The position numbers and the translations under genes are program-made. From Singulisphaera sp. GP187 (lineage in GTDB: Bacteria; Planctomycetota; Planctomycetia; Gemmatales; Gemmataceae), in NCBI GenBank assembly GCA_945905925.1, contig CAMDQN010000042.1, forward strand, positions 1 to 48,328: 48,328 bases of DNA. The letters run 5' to 3'. The notes beneath the pieces were generated by a model, which saw only the letters and a program-made list of their open reading frames with translations, was not told the origin of the DNA and made no database searches. This document shows, one piece after another, positions 31,557 to 39,641 of this stretch (its first letter is position 1; every line of letters starts with the position of its first letter).

Positions 31557-32870
31557 ATGGATCATTTTGATTACCGTGACCGCACGCTGTTCTGCGAAGA
31601 TGTACCCGTCCCCGAACTCGCGGCGAAGTACGGCACGCCGCTCTACGTGTACTCGGAAAACGCACTCGTCAGTCGCCTGAAGGAAGTGCAGACCGCGTTC
31701 GCGGAAGCCAAACCGGTCATCTGCTACAGCGTGAAAGCCAACGGCAATCTCTCACTGTGCCGGCTCATGGGTCAGCACGGGTCCGGGTTCGACGTCACCT
31801 CGCAGGGCGAGTTTCAGCGCGCTCTCAAAGCCGGGCCGTCGGGGTCGAAGATCGTGTTCGCGGGCGTCGGCAAGTCGGACGCGGAAATCGAGTTCGCCCT
31901 CAAGAACGATGTCTTCCTCTTCGACGTGGAGAGTGAGCAGGAGTTGCACGCGATCGGGGCCGTCGCGCAGAAACTTGGCGTGAAGGCCAACGTCGCACTT
32001 CGCGTGAACCCGGACCTGCCGCCGAAGACGCACGTGAAGACCGACACCAGCGTGAAGGGCGTGAAGTTCGGCCTCGACATCGAGACCATTGTCGATGTCG
32101 CGAAGACCGTGGTCGGGCACCCGGGGCTCGCGGTCGTCGGGCTTCACATGCATCTCGGTTCGCCCATTCTCAAAGCCGAACCGTATCGGCAAGGCGCGGA
32201 AAAAGGCGTCGCGCTGATCAAGCAGTTCCGCGCGCAGGGACACGACATCAAGTTCCTGAACATGGGCGGCGGGTTCGGCATCAACTACCGCAAGGACGAG
32301 GCGAAGCCCGCCAGCGCGTTCGCCGAAGCAATCATGCCCGCGCTGCGCGAATCGGGCTGTCAGCTTATTCTCGAACCGGGCCGGTTCATCGTCGGGAACA
32401 GCGCGATCCTGCTGAGTCGCGTCGTGTTCACGAAGTCCACCGGCGGAAAGCACTACATCATTCAAGACGCGGCGATGAACGACCTCATCCGCCCCACGCT
32501 ATATGGTTCGTTCCACCGCGTCTGGCCGGTTGCGCCCGGTGCGGATGTGCCGGTTAAGCCCGACGTGAACGGCGACCCGGACGACCCGCAACCGTTCCGC
32601 ACAATGCCCAACTGTTTCAATCAGGACGTGGTCGGGCCGGTGTGCGAGAGCGGCGATTACCTCGCCAAAGACCGCCCGCTGCCAACCATGAAGCGCGGCG
32701 AGTTGCTCGCGGTGTTCTCGGCCGGTGCCTACGGCATGGCGATGGCGTCCAACTACAATTCGCGCGTGAGGGCGGCCGAAGTTCTCGTTACAGGCCGTAC
32801 ACATCGACTGATCCGCCGCCGCGAGACGTTCGCGGACCTCGTCGCGTGTGAAGAGGATTGCTTAACCTGA
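31557..32870 (+). CDS. lysA: Diaminopimelate decarboxylase
   Basis: This 437-residue PLP enzyme converts meso-diaminopimelate to lysine, the last step of lysine synthesis. The fold-III barrel carries the cofactor lysine K60 in YSVKANGN, HMHLGSPI (about 198) and the phosphate-binding GGGFGINY (about 238). EPGRFIVGNSA is at about 277. The second domain has the CESGDYLAKDRPLP motif (about 362), whose Cys and Glu bind substrate from the neighbouring subunit. YGMAMASNYNSR is at about 393. Length is normal. The Shine-Dalgarno is weak (GAGC), but the start matches the family N-terminus. Specificity for DAP rather than arginine or ornithine follows from the CESGD motif. Confidence 0.96.
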   Translation: MDHFDYRDRTLFCEDVPVPELAAKYGTPLYVYSENALVSRLKEVQTAFAEAKPVICYSVKANGNLSLCRLMGQHGSGFDVTSQGEFQRALKAGPSGSKIVFAGVGKSDAEIEFALKNDVFLFDVESEQELHAIGAVAQKLGVKANVALRVNPDLPPKTHVKTDTSVKGVKFGLDIETIVDVAKTVVGHPGLAVVGLHMHLGSPILKAEPYRQGAEKGVALIKQFRAQGHDIKFLNMGGGFGINYRKDEAKPASAFAEAIMPALRESGCQLILEPGRFIVGNSAILLSRVVFTKSTGGKHYIIQDAAMNDLIRPTLYGSFHRVWPVAPGADVPVKPDVNGDPDDPQPFRTMPNCFNQDVVGPVCESGDYLAKDRPLPTMKRGELLAVFSAGAYGMAMASNYNSRVRAAEVLVTGRTHRLIRRRETFADLVACEEDCLT

Positions 32871-32911
32871 CCGGCGCTTACAGAATGATGCGTGGAATAG
32901 TTTGCAAAAGC

Positions 32912-33062
32912 AACCTGTCCCCCAACCCCTCCCCTAAGAAGGGGAGGGGAGCCGTTTCGTCGCTTGCGGTTTTCGCGAGATTCGCGCGACGAAACACTCG
33001 CGAAGCCGCGAGCGGCTTCAAAATCCCCCTCCCTGCTTAGGGAGAGGGGTTGGGGAGAGGTT
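32912..33062. repeat. Family A element with family C palindrome nested in its core
   Basis: The left half (32912-32949: AACCTGTCCCCCAACCCC, then CCTAAGAAGGGGAGGGG) and right half (33025-33062, ending GGGGTTGGGGAGAGGTT) form the family A ends. Between them lies a diverged copy (about 32958-33015) of the CGCTTGCGG...CTCGCGAAGCCGC palindrome seen at 17871-17924. It occupies most of the gap between lysA and the next gene and ends 48 nt before that gene's start. Confidence 0.82.
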
Positions 33063-33109
33063 CTTCCGCCATTCAGATCTCGCGCCCGACTGCTTTGAGG
33101 AGACACCCG

Positions 33110-36055
33110 GTGAGAACCGTTTCGTTCCTCGCCCTCACCTTGGTACTCGCGCTCGCGCTCGCCACCGGGCGTACGTCCGCACAACCCAAAGGCCAGCCCC
33201 CCAAGCCAACCGAAATCTACGCGAAGTTCCGCGCGACGATGAACGAAGGGAAATTCGACATCGCGGGGATCTTCCTCGACGAGTTCCTGAAGAGCATCCC
33301 GGACGAGAAGGAATTGAGCAAGGATGAAGAGAAAGCGGGTACGGCCGTCATCCTCGAACTCGAATCGAAGTACGGCACGACCGTCTTCCAGCAACTCCGC
33401 ACCGTGTCGCGGTACTCCGACGACCCGGAAACCGAGAAGAAGATCCGCGCCAACGTCAAGGATCTGAACCAGCGCGCCGCGGCGGTTTCCAAGAAGTTGC
33501 TCCACTCGGAAACTCGGGTCAAGAAATTCATCGAGAACCTGGGCAAGACTTACGAAGAGAAGGTATTCGCGCAACAGGAACTGAAGCGCACCGGCGAGTA
33601 CGCTATTCCATTTCTCATTGAGACACTGAGCGTTGAAAAGGGGGCCATCTACGACGGCATCCTCGACACGATCCCGGTACTCGAAGGGCCAACGATGGCC
33701 GGGTGGGTGGCGGCACTCGATGCGTTTCCGCCGGACCGACAATACGGCATCCTGACCCAACTCGCGAAGCGCCGCGACGTGCTGACTCTGCTCGGGGACG
33801 CGCAAACCGACTTCATCCCGTACCTGTGGCACATCCTCTCCAAACCCCGCGCGGACAACCCCACCCTCTACGACCTCGCGCAACGGCTGCACAACGAACT
33901 GATCCCCGGCCCGAGGGCCGACGCGAAGCGCCCGGAGGTCGAACTCACCGCGATCGCCCGCAAGTTCTACGACCACAAGGCCCGCTACCTCGGGGCGAAG
34001 GTGGACCCCGTCGGCCCGATACAGGTGCCGTTGTGGGTCGTGAGCGCGACCAACGGAACCATCCTGCGCAAAGGCCAAGAGTACCTGGAAGACGTGCCCG
34101 TTGGTCAGGCGGAGGAATACTACGGTCTGCGGTACGCCCGGTGGGCGCTGGAAGTGAAGCCGGATTACGAACCGGCGCAATCGCTGGTGCTGTCGCTCGC
34201 GTCCGAGCGGGCTGTGGAACGGTCGCGGGCCGGGAACCTCGCGATCACGGAACCCGCCGTGTACAAGCTCCTGGCTGACGCACCCTCGCAAACGCTCATC
34301 GAACTGCTCTCACGCGGCCTGGCGGACAAACGGACCACGCTCGTACTCGCGATGGTGCAAGTGCTTGGCGACCGGGCCGACCGCGAGGCCGCGACCCCGC
34401 CCGCCGGGGTCGGCGGCAAGCCGTCTCTTCTCGTTCGCGCGCTGACCTACCCCGACCACGCGGTGCAGTTCGCGGCGGCCACCGCCCTGCTCCGATCGTC
34501 GGTGCCCGTGCCCGTTTCTGCTAAGCCGCACATCGTCGAGATCCTCCGCCGCGCGACCGGGACCAACCCGGGGAAACCGGGCGAATCGAAAGGCACCGTG
34601 CTCCTCGCCGACCCCGGTAAGTTCCGCGCGGACGCGAACGCAACGCTGTTGCGCGGGTTCGGCTTCGAAGTGGAACTGTTCACCAATGGGCGAGATCTGC
34701 TCAAACGGATCTCGCGTGCGTCCGACTTCGACATGATCTTCATCGATCACCACACCACGACGCCCGAGTTAATCGACCTCGTTTCGCAGGTTACCTCCGA
34801 CGTGCGGACCGCGGCGCGCCCGGTGTTCGTGATCGCGTCCGCGGACAAGCCGCGGGTGCCGACCTTCGACCAGTTGTTACTGCGCACGTCGGCCCTGATC
34901 GCCGCGACCGAGAACGACGTGATCGGGGTGCCCACACCCTACGTCGCTGACCCGAAGCGGACCCCCGAAGAACAGAACGACGACCGGAAAAACACGCAGA
35001 AGAGACGCGACGCGGCGTTCCGCAGCGCCGCCGCCGTGCGCACCGAACGGCTCCAGCGGGTGACGGACACACTCCCGCTGACGCTTAATGAGAACCAGAA
35101 GCGGCTGATAGACTTCCGTATCCAGCTCATCACCTACGCGATCCTCGCGGCCGAGTACCCGCTCACGCCCGAGTCGTCGCCCGAAACCGTCGCGGAAATC
35201 GACCGGGTCCGCAAGCAGATCGCGCTGCAACCGCCGTCCGCGGCCTACGGCACGAACCTCGCCTCGAACGACCTGATGAAACTCATCGAGCGGTTCGAGA
35301 TCGACGTGAAGAAGGTGAAGGGCGCGCAGGACAAGTACGACTTACTCCGCTCGGGGGTGGACGCGCTGGATCTGGGCATCTCGGTCGAGACGTTCCGCGA
35401 CCCGGTGATCGAGGCGCGTGTGTCGCGCACGCTCAAGAACTACCCCGCCGTGAAGGTCATCCCGGAGCCGTATTCGCGGCTCCAACTTGAGGCGGAGTTC
35501 AAGGTGTTGTTCGCCGACCCGATGATGATCCCGCGCGATGCGAGCGCGAAGAAAGCCGACGCGAAAACGGCGGTCGATTTCCTCCGACAAATGGCGATCG
35601 GCGATCTGCCGGGTTACGAGTACAAGTTGGCGGAAGCCGAACTGCGGGCCGCGGTGAACCACCCGGACCCGGACCTCGCTTCGGCCGCAGTCGATGCAGT
35701 GGAGCGTCTCAAGACCGGCGACGCGCAAATCGCGCTGTTGCAACTGGCGACGAAGAAAATCGGCAACGCCCCAATTGCTCTCCGCCGCCGCGCGGCCGAC
35801 GCGGTGATCCGTCACATCCGCACCAACCGGAGTGCGGTCCCGCCTGAACTCGTCGCGGAGGTGATCGATCAAGCGAAACAGGATATCACGCCCGACGCCG
35901 AACTGCGGGCCAAGTTCTTGACGCTTAAAGGAATGCTCGCGTTCAAGGCCAGCGATTTCACGAACGACCTGAAGGACTACAAGCCACAGATCAAACCCGT
36001 GGTGCTGAAAAAAGACCCGGAGCCGGACCCGAAGAAAGACCCGCCCCCGCCGTGA
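33110..36055 (+). CDS. Large secreted helical-repeat protein with receiver-like domain
   Basis: The GTG start (VRTVSFLALTL) has GAGGAG 8 nt upstream. The 981-residue product has a signal peptide (1-25). Long helical stretches with HEAT/TPR character follow (YAKFRATMNEGKFDIAGIFL, and RRAADAVIRHI near 905). At about 500-605 is a segment with the pattern of a response-regulator receiver domain: VLLADPGKFRADANATLLRG, FGFEVELFTNGRDLLKRI, DFDMIFIDHHTT (with a candidate acceptor Asp) and ARPVFVIASADKP. A receiver fold exported from the cytoplasm would not meet a histidine kinase, so it is probably a structural relic. A similar helical region follows to the end, which is Pro/Lys/Asp-rich. I do not recognise the family as a whole. 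Confidence 0.8.
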   Translation: MRTVSFLALTLVLALALATGRTSAQPKGQPPKPTEIYAKFRATMNEGKFDIAGIFLDEFLKSIPDEKELSKDEEKAGTAVILELESKYGTTVFQQLRTVSRYSDDPETEKKIRANVKDLNQRAAAVSKKLLHSETRVKKFIENLGKTYEEKVFAQQELKRTGEYAIPFLIETLSVEKGAIYDGILDTIPVLEGPTMAGWVAALDAFPPDRQYGILTQLAKRRDVLTLLGDAQTDFIPYLWHILSKPRADNPTLYDLAQRLHNELIPGPRADAKRPEVELTAIARKFYDHKARYLGAKVDPVGPIQVPLWVVSATNGTILRKGQEYLEDVPVGQAEEYYGLRYARWALEVKPDYEPAQSLVLSLASERAVERSRAGNLAITEPAVYKLLADAPSQTLIELLSRGLADKRTTLVLAMVQVLGDRADREAATPPAGVGGKPSLLVRALTYPDHAVQFAAATALLRSSVPVPVSAKPHIVEILRRATGTNPGKPGESKGTVLLADPGKFRADANATLLRGFGFEVELFTNGRDLLKRISRASDFDMIFIDHHTTTPELIDLVSQVTSDVRTAARPVFVIASADKPRVPTFDQLLLRTSALIAATENDVIGVPTPYVADPKRTPEEQNDDRKNTQKRRDAAFRSAAAVRTERLQRVTDTLPLTLNENQKRLIDFRIQLITYAILAAEYPLTPESSPETVAEIDRVRKQIALQPPSAAYGTNLASNDLMKLIERFEIDVKKVKGAQDKYDLLRSGVDALDLGISVETFRDPVIEARVSRTLKNYPAVKVIPEPYSRLQLEAEFKVLFADPMMIPRDASAKKADAKTAVDFLRQMAIGDLPGYEYKLAEAELRAAVNHPDPDLASAAVDAVERLKTGDAQIALLQLATKKIGNAPIALRRRAADAVIRHIRTNRSAVPPELVAEVIDQAKQDITPDAELRAKFLTLKGMLAFKASDFTNDLKDYKPQIKPVVLKKDPEPDPKKDPPPP

Positions 36056-36279
36056 GATGAGTTGAAAGACAGAATGCAGATTGGCCACAAAAACGCACAA
36101 AAAGAAAACAAGAGCAGAGTTGTTGGAAAAACACTTTGTGGTCTTGGTTTTCTGTTGTGTGTTTTGGAAACTTCTCGCTGGACGCGACAGTTTCCGGGGG
36201 GCCGGTTTTTTGGTCAACGGCCTCTCGGCTTGTGATTCGGTGTGGCGGCGTTGTCTTGGTTTGCCCCGCGTTGATTCCG
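36056..36279. other. Gene-free stretch with AC-rich repeat
   Basis: No gene is seen. Around 36080-36105 is GGCCACAAAAACGCACAAAA, which resembles the AC-rich dispersed repeats common between genes in planctomycetes and other bacteria. The rest continues the decayed transposase end that follows. Confidence 0.4.
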
Positions 36280-36471
36280 TCAGCGATCCAGAGCCAGCAC
36301 CACGAAGCGAACAAGGGTCCGACGACGACGCCATTTGTACCGCACCTTTTCAAAATAGCGTAAACGGCGATTGGTTCGCTCGACGTGATTGTTGGTCCGC
36401 ACCTGTTCGGCTTTGGAGCGGTGGAGGAATGCCATCAGTTTCGCGAATTTCTCGGGACTGAGCATCCCCAC
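36280..36471 (-). pseudogene. C-terminal remnant of an IS transposase (minus strand)
   Basis: The 63 codons end with RTNNHVERTNRRLRYFEKVR then YKWRRRRTLVRFVVLALDR, the basic C-terminal pattern of a DDE transposase. The N-terminal catalytic region is absent. The IS family cannot be fixed from this piece. Confidence 0.65.
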
Positions 36472-36473
36472 AC

Positions 36474-36820
36474 CCTAGCCAGATCCAGATCGGCCAGGTA
36501 CTGAGGGTCTTTGACCAGAGCCGCCCGATGCGGACTCTTCTCGGGGTCGAACAGCGGATGGACTACCCGCGTTATCGTCGGGAGGGTTTGCCGACGACGA
36601 GCAGTTTGGTGGAATCGTCGGTGGGGAATTCAACACGCGGGTGAAGGACAAGCGGAATCCTTGGCCCCGTACGTACGGGACCGAATCGATTCTCCAACCG
36701 CGCGAGGCGGTGTTGAGTGAAGACGACCGCCTGACTCGCTTCTTCGCCGACCGACCCGGCGATCCCTTTCGCAAGAAACGACGCGTGAGGGACGAATCAG
36801 CCGCGCAAACCGCGGCGTGA
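36474..36820 (+). pseudogene. C-terminal remnant of a second transposase, frameshifted
   Basis: Frame 1 reads MDYPRYRREGLPTTSSLVES from 36558. After the GTGGGG at about 36620 the reading must shift by one base to continue EFNTRVKDKRNPW, ILQPREAVLSEDDRLTRFFA, DRPGDPFRKKRR and a TGA near 36820. The pattern RYRREGLPTTSSLVES with a SEDDRL...RPG ending is familiar from IS transposases of planctomycetes and cyanobacteria. One missing base and loss of the N-terminus make it a pseudogene. It is on the opposite strand from, and unrelated to, the fragment at 36280. Confidence 0.7.
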
Positions 36821-36824
36821 CCTC

Positions 36825-36850
36825 GCCGCTCGGCAAGCGGCACCTACCTA
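36825..36850. repeat. GCCGCTCGGCAAGCGG repeat upstream of vWA gene
   Basis: The string GCCGCTCGGCAAGCGG followed by ACCTACC, with one base between, recurs at 45925-45949. There it forms one arm of a palindrome between convergent genes. Here only one arm is present, 20-45 nt before the vWA start. Confidence 0.65.
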
Positions 36851-36869
36851 ACACCGAGGAGTTTTTGTC

Positions 36870-37766
36870 ATGCCCTACGAAATGCAAATCGACCGCTCGA
36901 ACCCCGGCTGCATTGTGTTCCTGGTGGATCTGTCCAACTCCATGTTGGACGGCATCGCGGGCACGCAGCGCGCGAAGATGGACACTGTGTCCACTGCCAT
37001 CAACCGGTTCTTTCAGGAACTCATTACGAGTTGCGAGAAGGGCGAAGAAAAGCCGCGTAACTACTTCGACGTGGGCTTGATCGGGTACACCACCGACGCC
37101 AACGGTGTCGCGATCGTGCGCCCGCTGTTCCAACTTGCCCTCGCTGGCCGCGACCTCGTTTCGATAAGCGAACTGTACGACAACCCGCTGGAGATCGAGC
37201 AACGGCGGAAGAAGGAGTTCGTGGACGACGGCGCCGGTGGCCTCTCGGAAGTGGAACGGCAGATCGCGTTTCCCGTGTGGTTCCGCTCGCCGCCGCCGAC
37301 TGAGATGTTCGGCACGCCGATGTGTACCGCGCTGGGCTACTGCAAACAAATTCTCGAAGCGTGGATTGCCAGCCACGGGAACAGCTTCCCGCCGATGGTC
37401 ATCAACCTGACCGACGGCGAGTCCACCGACGGGATGCCGGTTCCGTTCGCGGAAGAACTCAAGGGTCTCGCGACCGCCGACGGCAACGTGCTGCTGTTCA
37501 ACTGCCACCTGTCGGGCCGCGACGCGCAACCGGTGTTCCTGCCGCCGACGGAAGGTTTGCTCCCGGACGAGTACGCCCGCGATCTGTTCGGCATGTCGAG
37601 TCCGCTGCCGGACAAACTACGGCACATGGCTGAGGTGAAAGGCATTTCGGCACCACTCGGGTGCAAGGCGATGGCGTTCAACGCGGACGCGGTGAGCCTG
37701 TTGAAGTTGTTGAACGTCGGCACGCAGGTGGTCGCCGCGGCCACGCTGCCGCCTCACTTGCGGTAA
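36870..37766 (+). CDS. Von Willebrand factor A (vWA) domain protein
   Basis: GAGGAG stands 9 nt before the ATG. The 298-residue cytoplasmic protein is essentially one vWA domain (about 14-215). The metal-binding MIDAS motif is DLSNSM (D20, S22, S24). Its later Thr/Asp contributions are probably in the GYTTDANG and INLTDGEST (about 180-190) segments. It resembles TerY-type stand-alone vWA proteins, which act in phosphorylation-linked surface or stress systems with PP2C phosphatases and kinases. It lies 92 nt before the PP2C fusion gene, with a hairpin terminator between, so expression of the second gene may be partial. No signal peptide is seen. Confidence 0.9.
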   Translation: MPYEMQIDRSNPGCIVFLVDLSNSMLDGIAGTQRAKMDTVSTAINRFFQELITSCEKGEEKPRNYFDVGLIGYTTDANGVAIVRPLFQLALAGRDLVSISELYDNPLEIEQRRKKEFVDDGAGGLSEVERQIAFPVWFRSPPPTEMFGTPMCTALGYCKQILEAWIASHGNSFPPMVINLTDGESTDGMPVPFAEELKGLATADGNVLLFNCHLSGRDAQPVFLPPTEGLLPDEYARDLFGMSSPLPDKLRHMAEVKGISAPLGCKAMAFNADAVSLLKLLNVGTQVVAAATLPPHLR

Positions 37767-37803
37767 TCTGGGGTCGTTCGCGACAATCGTCGTGTGCCCA
37801 CGA

Positions 37804-37830
37804 ACCAGGGTCGTGAGACCCTGGTCTTTT
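37804..37830 (+). terminator. Rho-independent terminator between vWA and PP2C genes
   Basis: The stem ACCAGGGTC (37804-37812) pairs exactly with GACCCTGGT (37817-37825) around the loop GTGA, and CTTTT follows. It stands 38 nt after the vWA stop and 29 nt before the next start. It may attenuate read-through into the PP2C gene. Confidence 0.82.
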
Positions 37831-37858
37831 CGCACGAGCGCGACCGTGTAGGAGACCG

Positions 37859-39625
37859 ATGGACCCGACCCCCGCCGAGCCGCCGCCCGGTTGTCTCGTA
37901 CTGCTACTCCGCCTGTCGGTCGACATGACCGCGGACGTGGTCACGTCGCGCGGCGAGGTGCCGGCGTTCGCGGCGGCGCGCCAACTCGCGGACGAACTGC
38001 TTGACGGATTGGTGAACACCGTCGCGGCCGGGTACGCGGTCGGAGCCCTCGATGTCGCGGTGTTGGGTTACCGAACTTGGCTCGGCGACACCCCGCAATT
38101 GCTCTCGCTGCTCCCCGACGGCGACCCAAAGGCGCGGTTCGTGCCGCTCGCGCGCGTCGCGGAGATGCCCGCTGTCGCGCGCGGGGGCGAAGGACTTCCG
38201 CGCAAGTGGGCCGTCGTCCTAGCGTGCGAAGGCGAGCCATGCGAGACCGCCGCACTCGCGAGCGTTTACCAGATGGTGTCGGTGTGGCTCACCGGCCGCT
38301 ACGCGAGCCGCCCGCCGGTCGTGATTCACTGCACTGGTGCGGACGCGCTCGACGACGCGTACCTTCGCGTGGCCCGCTCGCTGACGCTCCTCGCGACCGC
38401 ACACGGCCCGGCGCGGCTGATGCATTACGTGTTTGGGGAACCTACCCCCCCGGCCCCCCTCCCTGAAGGGAAGGTGGAAAGAGAAGAACCCACCCCCCAA
38501 CCCCCTCCCTGCAGGGAGGGGGAGAAAGAGTTGGGCGCGACATTGAACGTGAGCGAGTTGCGAAGCTCTTGCTCCCCCTCCCTGGGGGGAGGGGGTTGGG
38601 GGGTGGGTTCTTCTTTCCCCGGCCGCGTGTTTGTTAACGACTGGGACATCACCGACCCGTGGGACGCGCTCTTCACCTACGCCATGCAGGAAGACGGAAT
38701 CGCGTGGGCGGAATCGGGCGCGGGGTTCGCGCCGGCGCGCTCGATGTGGGCGCAGAAGATGGGCAACACGCCGGAGCAGTGGGAAGACGCGTTCGCGCTG
38801 AACGAGGCCGCGGGCGCGGCGGCAATCGCGGACGGGGCGAGTAGCGGCATCTATTGCAGCATCTGGGCGCAGCAGTTGAGTCAGCGGTTCCTGTCCGACC
38901 GACCCGATACGCGCGACCCGATCGCGCTGAATAAGTGGGTAAATGGTCTGCGAACGGAGTGGCGCACCGCGATCAGTTATAGTACGCTGAACTGGTCGAA
39001 ACAGGCGAAGGTCGATCAGGTGGGCGCGGCGGCAACGCTTTTAGGACTGGAACTCGGTCCCGCGGACGACAAGGGCAATCGACCCTGGCGCGCGTGTGCG
39101 GTCGGCGACGCGAGCCTCTTCTGGGTGCGCGCGGGCAAGTTGCTCGCGACGTTCCCGGTGGTCGCGGCCGATCAGTTCGGGTCCGCGCCGCTGTTGGTCC
39201 GGTCGAACCCCGGCTTCCGCACGGTCGCGGTGGCCGCCGCCGGAACGTGCGAACTAGGCGACCGGTTCATCCTTGCGACGGACGCCGTTGCCGCGAGGCT
39301 GTTCAAGAGCGCCGCGACCGGACCCGGCCCGGAGTGGACCCGGTTCGAGGTGATCGCAGAAGAAGTGTGGCGCGCCGAGTTGGACGTACTCCGGCGCGCG
39401 AACGACATGGTGAACGACGACTGCACGCTCGTCGTTCTTCGCGTCAGTGGCGGAAGCGAAGATCAGGGGGCTGACGCCCCTCGCTCGCCACAGAACGAAG
39501 GCGATATCATCGCGGCCGATGCCGGCGACCTGATGATCGACTTGCCCCACGACCCGCCGGCTCCGAACAATAACCCCCAGGCAACCAGGGACGGTTTCCC
39601 GGAATCGACGGACCCGGGCGTCTGA
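37859..39625 (+). CDS. Degenerate vWA plus PP2C-type phosphatase fusion
   Basis: The 588-residue protein starts with a vWA-like region (about 10-190: GCLVLLLRLSVDMTADVV, VGALDVAVLGYRTW). It lacks a MIDAS DxSxS, so it should not bind metal there. A PP2C_2-type phosphatase domain follows at about 265-535. It has NEAAGAAAIADGASSG (metal-binding Asp), GDASLFWVRAGKL, GDRFILATDAVAARLF and VNDDCTLVVLRV (last metal-binding Asp). It would remove phosphate from Ser/Thr proteins, but no kinase is adjacent; the nearest is at 3880-5745. The linker (about 194-252) is made of family A repeats and residues 535-546 come from a family B repeat. The vWA gene upstream suggests a TerY-like vWA/PP2C pair. Confidence 0.88.
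   Translation: MDPTPAEPPPGCLVLLLRLSVDMTADVVTSRGEVPAFAAARQLADELLDGLVNTVAAGYAVGALDVAVLGYRTWLGDTPQLLSLLPDGDPKARFVPLARVAEMPAVARGGEGLPRKWAVVLACEGEPCETAALASVYQMVSVWLTGRYASRPPVVIHCTGADALDDAYLRVARSLTLLATAHGPARLMHYVFGEPTPPAPLPEGKVEREEPTPQPPPCREGEKELGATLNVSELRSSCSPSLGGGGWGVGSSFPGRVFVNDWDITDPWDALFTYAMQEDGIAWAESGAGFAPARSMWAQKMGNTPEQWEDAFALNEAAGAAAIADGASSGIYCSIWAQQLSQRFLSDRPDTRDPIALNKWVNGLRTEWRTAISYSTLNWSKQAKVDQVGAAATLLGLELGPADDKGNRPWRACAVGDASLFWVRAGKLLATFPVVAADQFGSAPLLVRSNPGFRTVAVAAAGTCELGDRFILATDAVAARLFKSAATGPGPEWTRFEVIAEEVWRAELDVLRRANDMVNDDCTLVVLRVSGGSEDQGADAPRSPQNEGDIIAADAGDLMIDLPHDPPAPNNNPQATRDGFPESTDPGV
38438..38613. repeat. Two family A repeats in the vWA/PP2C linker
   Basis: A single hairpin unit at about 38438-38480 precedes a complete element at 38486-38610. 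The complete element has exact 23-nt terminal arms (GAACCCACCCCCCAACCCCC followed by TCC) and inner CCCTCCCTGCAGGGAGGG hairpins. Both are in frame and give Pro/Glu/Gly-rich sequence (EPTPPAPLPEGK, EPTPQPPPCREGEK, SPSLGGGGWGVG). This adds roughly 58 residues between the two domains. Confidence 0.9.
39461..39496. repeat. Family B repeat, copy 4, near the PP2C C-terminus
   Basis: ATCAGGGGGCTGACGCCCCT and then CGCTCGCCA agree with copies at 41-70 and 7721-7755. It is translated as DQGADAPRSPQN, in a different frame from copies 2 and 3, just after the last phosphatase strand. Confidence 0.8.
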
Positions 39626-39641
39626 CATCCGCGAGGAACTC

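Noticed and set aside
38438-38613. CRISPR-like reading of the clustered hairpin repeats
   Set aside because: Units are palindromic, unevenly spaced, differ in sequence and lie in frame in a gene; there are no regular spacers or cas genes.
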